Source: an uncultured Hyphomicrobiaceae bacterium (lineage in GTDB: Bacteria > Pseudomonadota > Alphaproteobacteria > Rhizobiales > CAMYJA01). From it: DNA of 64,000 bases. The DNA lies in NCBI GenBank assembly GCA_947258705.1, contig CAMYJA010000004.1, positions 62,001-126,000 of the forward strand, in the 5' to 3' direction. The position numbers were made by a program, and so were the translations under genes. How positions within the stretch are numbered: the stretch's first letter is position 1; the number at the start of each line of letters is the position of its first letter. Positions 36,125-44,265 of this stretch are shown piece by piece. The notes under the pieces are model-generated. The model was not told where the DNA came from. It saw only the letters and a program-made list of their open reading frames with translations, and ran no database searches.

Positions 36125-36901
36125 TCACGCAAACCGAGGGTTGTCTGGGTCCCGGCCTTCGCCGGGCAGGGCATGGATGTTTCGATCGGGACGGCCGTGT
36201 TGCTCGGTTATATAGCCGCCGGCATAGGGGCGGTTGAGCGCCACCTTGAACCCGAGCGAACGGAAGGCGTCGACGACCAGATGCGTAAAATCGGACGCGC
36301 ATGCGGCGTCAAAGCGGTTTCCTATCACAATATCGGCGTTGATGTTTTCCCTGTTGAGATGGGATGATGACGGCATGGAATGACAGTCGATGAGCAGTGC
36401 CAGGCCGAATTTATCGCGGGCCCGGCCGGTAAGCTCCGTCAGTTTCCGATGATAGGGCTCATGGTAGTCATGGATCCGGCCGATTGCCTCAACCATGGTC
36501 AGCGGCCCTCTGTATATGGCGCTGCCGTCGGCGGTAATGCGCGGCAGGGTGCCCAGGCCGCCCTTTACGCGCAGACTTTTCGCATTGGCATATTTCGGCA
36601 GGGGCGGCTTGATGAGCTTGGGGTCAAGCTCGAACGGTTCACGGTTTGCATCAATATAGGCGCGCGGAAACCCGGCGCAGATCAGCGGCGCTCCATGATC
36701 GGCAACATGGGCGAATAATTCATCGACGTAACAATCCTCCAGGCTGCGCAGCTTCTGAATTTTCAAGGGTGACCGTGCGGTCAGGTCGCCCGGGTAGTCG
36801 CGGCCGGAATGCGGGGAGGAGAACACCAGAGGGGTGCGCAGCGTCCCCGGCTCAATGACCGTGTAGGGCAGCTCGATCCTGTCGACTATTCGTGCGGTCA
36901 T
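36125..36901 (-). CDS. N-formylglutamate amidohydrolase-like protein with overwritten C-terminus
   Basis: 258 residues. Family motifs are intact: LVFSSPHSGRDYPGDL (about 25-40), DCYVDELFAHVADHGAPLIC, FPRAYIDANREPFELDPKLI and LALLIDCHSMPSS. The C-terminal AGGYITEQHGRPDRNIHAL then breaks into PGEGRDPDNPRFA, which is encoded by a GGGTCCCGGCCTTCGCCGGG-type intergenic repeat. Relatives continue after HAL with QIEI-type helix text for some 30-40 residues, so the end has been replaced. The enzyme would release formate from N-formylglutamate; whether the trimmed form works is unknown. Neighbourhood with cpdR (divergent) is conserved in alphaproteobacteria. Confidence 0.85.
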   Translation of the reverse strand: MTARIVDRIELPYTVIEPGTLRTPLVFSSPHSGRDYPGDLTARSPLKIQKLRSLEDCYVDELFAHVADHGAPLICAGFPRAYIDANREPFELDPKLIKPPLPKYANAKSLRVKGGLGTLPRITADGSAIYRGPLTMVEAIGRIHDYHEPYHRKLTELTGRARDKFGLALLIDCHSMPSSSHLNRENINADIVIGNRFDAACASDFTHLVVDAFRSLGFKVALNRPYAGGYITEQHGRPDRNIHALPGEGRDPDNPRFA

Positions 36902-37337
36902 CTTATCTGAATTCTATCGCTGTTCGATTTGCGGTCCGGTCTCAGGCAGCAGTGGCGGGAATTTCCCTGCGCCCGCTGTCGGGGGAGAGGCTAGCTTGCC
37001 GGAGGGTGTTCGCACAACATAAATAGGCGTTGGTGCACATTTTTGGCTTGATCATATGCGGTCAGGCTGGCAGGAGGGCAGGCAGTTACGGGGATAACAG
37101 GGTGGGTTTTACAACACACGGATTTGAAAAATGGGGAATTAGCATCTAATATCCCTGACCTGGCGGGACCGGCCGGTAGCCTATGGCGGCGGGACCGGGT
37201 GGGGGCCGTTAGCAATGTTCAACAATTTTACTTGTCGTTTACCCAAATCACGACAAGATCGCGTGGAATCATTCTGGGTGACCATTGACTATTGAAAGCA
37301 CACATAAAGAGCCATGTCGATTACGCAAATCAGACCG
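36902..37337. other. Gene-free stretch upstream of cpdR
   Basis: No gene seen. The main structure is a perfect inverted repeat CTTGTCGT (37231-37238) / ACGACAAG (37250-37257), about 80 bases before the cpdR start, in a locally AT-rich patch. It could be an operator or a hairpin in the leader. The rest shows no recognisable RNA. Confidence 0.45.
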
Positions 37338-37700
37338 ATGATGCAGAAAATCCTTCTCGCAGAAGATGATGACACACTGCGCCGCTTTCTCGTCATGGCA
37401 CTGGAGAAGGCAGGCTATTCGGTGGTTTCTTTCGGCAATGGCGAGGATGCGCATAAGAGGCTCATGGAGGAGCCTTTTACACTGTTGCTGACAGATATCG
37501 TAATGCCGGAGATGGACGGAATTGAACTTGCGCGCCGCGCCTCGGATCTCGATCCCGAAATCAAGATCATGTTCATTACCGGATTTGCCGCAGTGACGCT
37601 CAATTCCGCCGAAAATACGCCCAAAGACGCGAAGGTGCTCTCAAAACCCTTCCATTTGCGCGATCTGGTCGATGAGGTCGACCGGCTTCTGGCAGCCTGA
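37338..37700 (+). CDS. cpdR: Single-domain response regulator CpdR
   Basis: 120 residues from ATG 37338 (the next codon is also ATG). It is a stand-alone receiver domain: acidic pocket AEDDDTLRRFLV, phospho-acceptor Asp53 in LLTDIVMPEMDGIELARRA, Thr in KIMFITGFAAV, Lys in KVLSKPFHLRDLVDEVDRL. The text is very close to Caulobacter CpdR, the CckA/ChpT-controlled adaptor that, when unphosphorylated, directs substrates to ClpXP to drive the cell cycle. The tail ends Leu-Ala-Ala, as expected for a protein itself subject to ClpXP. Monocistronic. Confidence 0.93.
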   Translation: MMQKILLAEDDDTLRRFLVMALEKAGYSVVSFGNGEDAHKRLMEEPFTLLLTDIVMPEMDGIELARRASDLDPEIKIMFITGFAAVTLNSAENTPKDAKVLSKPFHLRDLVDEVDRLLAA

Positions 37701-38595
37701 ACAGAATTATTTTCGCTAACTTTTTTTTCGCTCACGGCCATATCTGCGCCTTAGGCGCGGGGCCTCCGCGGGGGCGGGCCCAAGGCCCGGTATCGACTAC
37801 AGCGGTTTTGTTCGGCTCAACCTATATGTTCATACGGCACGGTTGGTGATGGCTTCGAGGCGAGACTGCTTCGGGCGCTCCGTTCTAATTTTTTTGCCTC
37901 GCGTTTTTTTGCTTACGGCCATATCTGCGCCTTAGGCGCGGGGCCTCCGCGGGGGCGGGCCCAAGGCCCGGTATCGACTACAGCGGTTTTGTTCGGTTCA
38001 ACCTATATGTTCATACGGCACGGTTGGTGATGGCTTCGAGGCGAGACTGCTTCGGGGGTACGGTCCGCACATGGAAAGAAAAATAATTCCGTCTTGCCCA
38101 TGAAGATGGGCATCCAAGCAAGTTTTTTGGACACTCCAGATTTGCAGCGTCGCGTACGCTGATGGTCGCATGGATTCCCGCCTTCGCGGGAAAGACGAGG
38201 AGTGGAGAGTGCCTCGGGATTTGTTTTGCCTCACGTTCTGCTCGCCGTTACACGGCGGCACTTTTTTATTTGCATGCCTCCGACATGACGGCGGGGGCGG
38301 GCCCAAGGCCCGGTATTGACTACGGCGGTTATACCCGGCTGAGACGATTTGTTCATGCGGCATGGGCAATGGTGTTCGAGAGGCGCGACTGCCTCAAGAT
38401 TTTTTCCGCTCCGTTCTAATTTTTTTGCCTCGCGTTTTTTTAACCGTGCTCGCCAGAAACTAATTTTCGGCTCCACACTAAGTGTGCGGGCTGATCTAGA
38501 GGCCCGGTATTGACCAGAAACCATCGCCTCCTCAATCAATGTTTCGGGATTCTGGTATGGCGGAATCCGTGCTTCCATTTCGTCGTCTAGCGAGG
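37701..38595. repeat. Repeat-rich intergenic stretch 2, with a 181-base tandem unit
   Basis: No gene. Two almost identical copies of a block starting GGCCATATCTGCGCCTTAGG lie at 37736 and 37917 (period 181); over about 140 bases I see one difference (GGCTC/GGTTC). Each contains module B (about 37798-37873 and 37978-38056). A third module B lies at about 38326-38396, module A at about 38224-38264, module C at about 38088-38158 and a GGATTCCCGCCTTCGCGGGAA palindrome near 38171. A CTCCGTTCTAATTTTTTTGC segment is shared by 37879 and 38410. Confidence 0.8.
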
Positions 38596-40443
38596 CTAGA
38601 GGTCGAGGCCGGAAATTGTTTCGATGGTGGGCACGCCGTCCGCCGTCCAGCCTCTGAGTTCATAATATTCGGGCAGCATCTTGTCGATACCGCTTACGAG
38701 ACCTTTGGCCGGACCGGTTTTTGCCGCTTCCTTGACCAGGCGTTCAGGCAATCTGTCGTCGGCGCCGGTGAGGCCGGCCGCGAGATTGAAATTTCGTTCA
38801 AGGTTCCAGATACGCGTGCCTGTCTTCTGCAGCCGGTCTACGGTCCACTCGCTTTCCAGGTCGGCATTGATCTGGGGCGCGATATCGTTGAGCGTCCAGG
38901 CAAAGGTGGTGAAGATGCAAAGCCCGGTTGAGTCGACCGCCGCCGTGGCATCCTGAAACGCCATGAGAAGCCCGGCCTTGCCGTCCGTCACGAGGGGATC
39001 GGTTTTTTCCGGGACACCGAGAATTTCAGACGAAACGGTGTAGCCACGGAGGTGACACGCGCCGCGATTGGACGTGGCATAACCCAGGCCCATGCCCTGT
39101 ATGCCGCGTGGATCATAGGCCGGGAACTCCTGACCTTTAACGGTCATGGAGAGTTCAGGGCGTCCGTATTTTTCGCATAACCGCGCCGAACCCTGTCCGA
39201 GGTCGGCACCGAACCCTTCGGCTTTTCCAACAAGCTCCGTCGCCTTGACCAAAGCTTCGGCATCGCCAAAATTCATCTGCAGGCCGCCGGTGATCTCGTC
39301 GTTGAGGATGCCTTCTTCATAGAGTTCCATGGCGGCGGCAATCGTCGCGCCCAGGGAAATGGGATCGAGGCCCTGTTCGTTACAGACGAAATTCGCAAAT
39401 GTAAGCGCTTCGAGATCATTGACCCCCGTCGCGCATCCAAGCGCCCAGGCCGCCTCGTATTCCAGACCGCCGGATGCATGATGATATTCGGGCCGGTTTT
39501 GAACCGTGAAGTGATTTTCGTCGATTTTGGAAATGCGACCGCAGGCGATGGTGCAGCCGAAGCAGGCGGCATTTGCCAGAAGATTCGGCTTACCGTCGGT
39601 CTTTCTGGGCTCAGCCATGGCCTCGGCGGAAATGTCCCCGGCCCCTTCAAACTGGACGTCGCGGCTGTTTCTGGTCGGCATGGCGCCCGATTCATTGATG
39701 ACGTTCATCAGAACCTGGGTGCCGAAAGCCGGCAGTCCCTCACCGGTCACGGCGTTTTCGGCCAAAACGGCCTTGGCGGCATTGGTGGTTTCGAAAAATG
39801 CCGGGACGTCGTGAACATTGACGCTGCCGGTGCCGCGGACCGCCACGGCCTTGAGGTTTTTCGAGCCCATCACGGCGCCGACGCCCGAGCGTCCCGCCGC
39901 ACGGTGCTGATCGTTGACGATGGCGGCAAAAAGGACACCGTTCTCGCCTGAAACACCGATCGTGGCGACATGCATCATGGGATCCTGATGCCGGGCCTTG
40001 ATGGCTTCGTCGGTGTGCCATACCGATGTGCCCCAGAGATCACCGGCGTCATGGAGTTCGGCATTGCCGTCGATTACGGAAAGATAGACCGGGATTTCGG
40101 ACCGGCCTTCGAAAATGATCATGTCCCAGCCGGCGAATTTCATTTCCGCTCCGAAAAAGCCACCCGAATTGGAGCAGGCGATCGCACCCGTGAGCGGGCC
40201 CTTGGTGACCACGGAATAGCGCCCGCCGGTGGAGGCGCATGTACCGGTCAAGGGACCGGTGGTCATGATTAGCTTGTTTTCAGGACCGAGCGGATCGCAT
40301 TTGGGATTGATTTCCTCGGCCAGATATTTCGTGGCCAGACCGCGCTGGCCGAGATATTTCTCCGCCCATTCCATGTTGAGAGGTTCCGGGGCGCAGGTTC
40401 CTTCCGTCAAATCTACGCGGAGAATTTTTCCGGTCCACGACAT
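38596..40443 (-). CDS. Tungsten-type aldehyde ferredoxin oxidoreductase
   Basis: 615 residues, full length for the AOR family. N-terminal pterin-binding text: GKILRVDLTEGTCAPEPLNM, YLGQRGLATKYLAEEI, GPLTGTCASTGGRYSVVTKG, SNSGGFFGAEMKFAGWDMII. The [4Fe-4S] cysteines are CFGCTIAC near 290-297, plus a Cys near 507 in DSTGLCIFTTF. AOR oxidises aldehydes to acids with ferredoxin as acceptor, using a tungsto-bispterin. The ferredoxin subunit gene lies 19 bases upstream. Unlike the bacterial AorABC operon, no FAD subunit or pterin gene follows; downstream is only repeat DNA. Confidence 0.92.
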   Translation of the reverse strand: MSWTGKILRVDLTEGTCAPEPLNMEWAEKYLGQRGLATKYLAEEINPKCDPLGPENKLIMTTGPLTGTCASTGGRYSVVTKGPLTGAIACSNSGGFFGAEMKFAGWDMIIFEGRSEIPVYLSVIDGNAELHDAGDLWGTSVWHTDEAIKARHQDPMMHVATIGVSGENGVLFAAIVNDQHRAAGRSGVGAVMGSKNLKAVAVRGTGSVNVHDVPAFFETTNAAKAVLAENAVTGEGLPAFGTQVLMNVINESGAMPTRNSRDVQFEGAGDISAEAMAEPRKTDGKPNLLANAACFGCTIACGRISKIDENHFTVQNRPEYHHASGGLEYEAAWALGCATGVNDLEALTFANFVCNEQGLDPISLGATIAAAMELYEEGILNDEITGGLQMNFGDAEALVKATELVGKAEGFGADLGQGSARLCEKYGRPELSMTVKGQEFPAYDPRGIQGMGLGYATSNRGACHLRGYTVSSEILGVPEKTDPLVTDGKAGLLMAFQDATAAVDSTGLCIFTTFAWTLNDIAPQINADLESEWTVDRLQKTGTRIWNLERNFNLAAGLTGADDRLPERLVKEAAKTGPAKGLVSGIDKMLPEYYELRGWTADGVPTIETISGLDL

Positions 40444-40462
40444 GGTTCAATCCTCCCTTGTT

Positions 40463-40939
40463 CTAATGGGCTGTCTGGGTGCCGGGATCGGTTTTACTCG
40501 CCCATTTTTCCATCTTTTCAAAACCGGACTGTTCGGCGTCCGAGAAGACAATTGCGCTCGTCGGGCAGGCTTTGGCACAGGCCGGATCACCGCCGCAGAG
40601 GTCGCATTTGATGACCTTGCCGGTTGCCGCGTTGTAATTCACAGTACCGAAGGGGCAGGCAATGGTGCAGACCTTGCAGCCGACGCAGAGATTTTCGTGA
40701 ACGTTTTTGACGCCATTGGCATCGGTTGTAATGGCGTTGACGGGGCAGGCCTGTTCACACCAGGCCTCGTCGCACTGCGTGCATGTATAGGGGACGTATC
40801 GCGCATCATGATGGAAATCGAACACGCGAATGCGCGATTTGGAAATGTTGAAAGAGCCTTCTTTTTCAAATGAACATGCGAGTTCGCATTGTTTGCATCC
40901 GGTGCATTTACCCGGATCAATGATCAGAGCCTTTTGCAT
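40463..40939 (-). CDS. Ferredoxin-like electron-transfer subunit (four 4Fe-4S clusters) for AOR
   Basis: 158 residues from ATG 40939 (GGGAGG six bases upstream; in-frame starts further 5' lack a site). Cysteine clusters are CTGCKQCELACSF, CTQCDEAWCEQACPV, CVGCKVCTIACPF and CDLCGGDPACAKACP, the pattern of DMSO-reductase-type and AorA-type subunits that pass electrons from the catalytic subunit. Cytosolic, no signal. It forms an operon with the AOR gene. Confidence 0.9.
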   Translation of the reverse strand: MQKALIIDPGKCTGCKQCELACSFEKEGSFNISKSRIRVFDFHHDARYVPYTCTQCDEAWCEQACPVNAITTDANGVKNVHENLCVGCKVCTIACPFGTVNYNAATGKVIKCDLCGGDPACAKACPTSAIVFSDAEQSGFEKMEKWASKTDPGTQTAH

Positions 40940-41031
40940 TACCAACCTCCCTATCCTGGGTGCATGGTACCACACAAAACCGGACCGGAGTTATGACAAT
41001 AGATTGAGATGCCGGTTTTGACTGGATGCAG

Positions 41032-42096
41032 CTAGATCCAGCCGGAAAGTTCACGGCGGACAATGGACTCGAGGAGAGCGATGCTGTCATCGGAGTCATT
41101 GAGGCAGGGAATGACGTTGAAATTCTCGCCGCCATTGTCTTCAAATATTTCCCGGGCCTCGTCGCCGAGTTCTTCCAGGGTTTCTATGCAATCGGCTGAA
41201 AATCCGGGCGCCAATACGAGCATGTTCCGGGTGCCGGTGCGGGCAAGCGCCTCGATCGTTTCGTCGGTGTAGGGGCGCAGCCATTCGGCCGGGCCGAACC
41301 GCGACTGGAAGGTGCATCGCACCTTGTCGCCCAGAGCACCGAGACGCGCCTTCAGGAGGTCGGTCGTCCGGTAGCATTGCTTCTGATAGGGATCGCCCTT
41401 TTCAACATAGGTTTTCGGCAGACCGTGATAGGAACAGAGAATGATTTCCGGCGTCCAGTCGATCGATGCGAGATGGTTTTCTATGGATTTGGCGAGAGCG
41501 TCGATATAGACCGGGTCGTCATGATAGTTAGGAACGGTGCGAATGGCCGGCTGGTTGCGCATATGTTTCAGCGCGAGAAAGGCCTTGTCGTTGACAGTGG
41601 CGGTGGTGGTGGCGCTGTATTGCGGGTAAAGCGGAAAGAGAAGAATGCGGTCGCAACCCAGGTCGGTCAGCGACTTTATTTTTGAGGCGATCGAAGGCTG
41701 GCCATAGCGCATGGCCCAGTCGACGATGACCCGGTCGGAGAGACCCTCCAGAGTCTGATTGAGCCTTTTAAACTGATTCCGGGTAATTGTGCGCAAGGGG
41801 GATTCGTCGCGCTCCTCATTCCAGACCGAGCGATAGGCCTTGCCAGCCTTGGTCGGACGGACGGTCAGGATGATGCCGTTGAGGATCGGCCACCAGATGA
41901 GTTTGGGCGTTTCGATGACGCGCGGATCGGATAAAAATTCTTTCAGGTAGCGGCGCACCGAGAAATAGTCGGTGCCGTCCGGGGTGCCGAGATTGACAAT
42001 GAGAACGCCGATGCGGGCGGGCGGTGCGTCCGTATCCGGCATGGGATCGCCGATCCCGGGAAGATCGTCATTATCGGCTGTTTTTATCGATGTCAT
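41032..42096 (-). CDS. hemH: Ferrochelatase
   Basis: 354 residues. Class I ferrochelatase text: IGVLIVNLGTPDGTDYFSVR, YLKEFLSDPRVIE, VDWAMRYGQPSIASKIKSL, LFPLYPQYSATTTATVNDKA, ILCSYHGLPKTYVEKGDPY (the catalytic His in SYHG) and VLAPGFSADCIETLEELGDE (the Glu pair). It inserts Fe(II) into protoporphyrin IX at the inner membrane face. Length is normal. Monocistronic, on the minus strand. Confidence 0.96.
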   Translation of the reverse strand: MTSIKTADNDDLPGIGDPMPDTDAPPARIGVLIVNLGTPDGTDYFSVRRYLKEFLSDPRVIETPKLIWWPILNGIILTVRPTKAGKAYRSVWNEERDESPLRTITRNQFKRLNQTLEGLSDRVIVDWAMRYGQPSIASKIKSLTDLGCDRILLFPLYPQYSATTTATVNDKAFLALKHMRNQPAIRTVPNYHDDPVYIDALAKSIENHLASIDWTPEIILCSYHGLPKTYVEKGDPYQKQCYRTTDLLKARLGALGDKVRCTFQSRFGPAEWLRPYTDETIEALARTGTRNMLVLAPGFSADCIETLEELGDEAREIFEDNGGENFNVIPCLNDSDDSIALLESIVRRELSGWI

Positions 42097-42225
42097 GGCG
42101 TCTTTTTACTCGAATGTTTCGGCAGCTATTGTCAGTGGTCTTATGGTCATGAAACTGGAGACAGGACACAATTGTGGATTGTCTGTCAAGGTTTGGCGTT
42201 TTGAGGAAAAGCGGGAATGACCGGC

Positions 42226-42789
42226 TCAGGCATTTGGGATGGATTTCGCCGTTGGATCGTTCGATGTCTGGCCGAACGAAAGGGCGTAACCGATCGATGC
42301 GGCCACAAGGGCCTGCCAGGGCACAAACAAGACGAGAAAATTTTCGTCGCCGCTGTTATATGGGTATACGACCAGAATGCCGGCAAAGGCACCGGCCGCG
42401 ACGACCAATAGCCATGCTGGAATGCGCCGCAATGCCTCAAGGGCGATCGCGCCGGCCGATAATGTGCCCGCCGCTCCGACGGCTCCCGCCGCGATGCCGC
42501 CAATAGCGGCATCGAAATCTGCTTCTGTGACGAAAATGAAGGTCTTGTAGGCTGCGATCCAAGCGAGGAGGGTTATGGGTACCGCAATGAGCGCCACCGG
42601 CAAAAGGGCCCGTCCCCACCGGAACAGGCCGAAGGCGATGACCGGACCGAAGAGCAGCCCCTGCTGGACGTTGACGCCCAGAATTTCCATGCCGTCCATA
42701 TATGGCAGCTCATAGCTGCTCAGAGTGCCCGACAGGACACCGAGAGCGGCCATCCAGATGGCGGGTTGTGGGAGGGAGGCGAGGGCCAT
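42226..42789 (-). CDS. Unknown membrane protein paired with the heavy-metal exporter
   Basis: About 187 residues from ATG 42789 (MALASLPQPAIWMAALGVLS; an in-frame ATG at 42810 adds seven). Roughly six hydrophobic segments, for example GLLFGPVIAFGLFRWG, LLPVALIAVPITLLAWIAAY, GIAAGAVGAAGTLSAGAIAL and LLVVAAGAFAGILVVYPY. Not recognised. It follows the exporter gene with a short gap on the same strand, so probably the same transcript. The segment SIGYALSFGQTS ends the last helix. Confidence 0.65.
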   Translation of the reverse strand: MALASLPQPAIWMAALGVLSGTLSSYELPYMDGMEILGVNVQQGLLFGPVIAFGLFRWGRALLPVALIAVPITLLAWIAAYKTFIFVTEADFDAAIGGIAAGAVGAAGTLSAGAIALEALRRIPAWLLVVAAGAFAGILVVYPYNSGDENFLVLFVPWQALVAASIGYALSFGQTSNDPTAKSIPNA

Positions 42790-42831
42790 TCTTCGCGTTT
42801 CCTGGCGCAAGGACAGATTGGGGCGACGCGC

Positions 42832-44046
42832 TTATTCGAACATGAAGTAATAGCTGTAGGCAATGATCAATGCGGGGACCGCGCTATAGGCGGTTGCCAT
42901 TATGGCGGCGCGCGGCGCAAGGGCGAGCGCGGGGAAGAGCGCATCGCCATCATTCGAAATGGCGTTGCCCAATTGCGCCGAGAGCGGGATCGTGCCGGAG
43001 AGGTATAGCGTGGTGGTGATGATTTGCGGACCGCAACCGGGAATGAAACCGACCAGGATGGCGACAAGCGGGACGAATGGCGCCCAGACCTTGAACCAGT
43101 CGTTAATTCCGGTACCGGCGAAGTGGACGGCCAGCTCGAAAGTCAGGAATCCGACCACGACCCAGCTGGTGACAAAATTGGTGTCCTTGATCACGCGTTT
43201 GACAATGTCGACACGCTCCACTTCTTCGGCGGGAATGTCGATATGTGCGTTTTCCCGGCTGGACCAGGCCCACATGAGCAGACACAGAGCGCCGCCGATG
43301 ACGCCAAGCCAGTGTGTCGGCTGAATGTTTGAAAGCGGACCGAACAGAGCGTCCGTATCGAGCTGCATGGCGACGCCAAGACCGATGAACGCCGCCGGGA
43401 CGACGAGCATGAACCAGGCGTTTGCGGTGAAATGAAAAAGACTTCCGTCAGAGCCGGATCCCGAAGCGCCGTTTGCGGCACCATCCTCCGACGCGCAGCC
43501 GGGGTCGGTGCTTGTCTTGGGACGCATGAAACCGGGCTCATGGAAATAGTCGACCAGCCAGCCGGAAAGGGTTCCGACCACCAGTCCCGTGGCCATCATC
43601 ATCAGGCCGGTTGCCGGTTCGCGGGCGATCAGCAGAAATGCGGCATCGCCCATGGTGGCGATGAGAACGGCGACGACGCCGCCGAAGGAGACATATCCAC
43701 GGGTGTAATTGGTCACAACGATGATCGCGCCGCCGCAGCCGGGCAGAGCGCCCAGGACCGCCGAGATCGGCGATTGCAGGTGCTTTGAACGCGCCATCAC
43801 CTTGGCGATGTCGAAACCGAAAGCCCGCTCAAATGTGTAGACGAGACCCAGCGTGGCGGCGACGAAGACGGTCACCTGCAGATAGGCGTCGGAAATCGAC
43901 TGGAAAACGATGGCGCGGAGTTCCGGCGACAGTACCGCGACGGATGCCAGGACGAGAATAAGAAGCAGACGCGATCCATTGGCGGGCCATGCAAATTCCG
44001 CCCAAACGCGCGCCTGACGACCGACTTTGATTGCTATTTCAGTCAT
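42832..44046 (-). CDS. Putative heavy-metal/manganese exporter (ArsP_2-like, 10 or more TM)
   Basis: 404 residues, with two homologous halves each carrying a Pro-Gly-Cys-Gly membrane motif: VLGALPGCGGAIIVVTNYTR (about 97-116) and LVGFIPGCGPQIITTTLYLS (about 337-356). A cytosolic loop at about 185-215 (TSTDPGCASEDGAANGASGS) separates them. This matches the putative 10TM heavy-metal exporter family (PF11449), often annotated as manganese transporter. The repeated PGCG followed by G-D-A text (IATMGDAAFLLIA, ISNDGDALFPALALA) suggests an inverted-repeat transporter. A Fur/Mur-like box lies about 150 bases upstream of its start. Confidence 0.75.
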   Translation of the reverse strand: MTEIAIKVGRQARVWAEFAWPANGSRLLLILVLASVAVLSPELRAIVFQSISDAYLQVTVFVAATLGLVYTFERAFGFDIAKVMARSKHLQSPISAVLGALPGCGGAIIVVTNYTRGYVSFGGVVAVLIATMGDAAFLLIAREPATGLMMMATGLVVGTLSGWLVDYFHEPGFMRPKTSTDPGCASEDGAANGASGSGSDGSLFHFTANAWFMLVVPAAFIGLGVAMQLDTDALFGPLSNIQPTHWLGVIGGALCLLMWAWSSRENAHIDIPAEEVERVDIVKRVIKDTNFVTSWVVVGFLTFELAVHFAGTGINDWFKVWAPFVPLVAILVGFIPGCGPQIITTTLYLSGTIPLSAQLGNAISNDGDALFPALALAPRAAIMATAYSAVPALIIAYSYYFMFE

Positions 44047-44191
44047 TAAATCCCGTTCTGCCTTTTATTACAGATCTGCCTTTAAATGCAGTTCTGCCCC
44101 GCCTCGCGGACGCCGCCCCAGGGGCGCGGCAGATAGCTGCATGCAGCCTGTCCTTCGCGAGGTTGTATATTTCTCATAGATATATAATGCT

Positions 44192-44220
44192 ATTAAGAAT
44201 GACTTGCAATTAGAATTATT
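44192..44220 (-). promoter_or_regulatory. Fur/Mur-like metal-regulator box upstream of the exporter
   Basis: Read on the minus strand the site contains AATTGCAAGTCATTCTTAAT, resembling the TGCAA-TCATTC core of proteobacterial Fur/Mur boxes. It is set in AT-rich DNA between the exporter and thiE. Regulator inferred from motif shape only. Confidence 0.4.
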
Positions 44221-44265
44221 CTATTTTTGTGGATTTTTATTAGTGCGCTGATTTGTTTGCCGCGC

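Noticed and set aside
37998-38578. Minus-strand frames of 115-123 codons in repeat stretch 2
   Set aside because: Their translation repeats the same module text; no start signal or family features.
35499-38595. CRISPR array in the repeat-rich spacers
   Set aside because: Repeat modules are 50-180 bases, unequal and without regular unique spacers; no cas genes.
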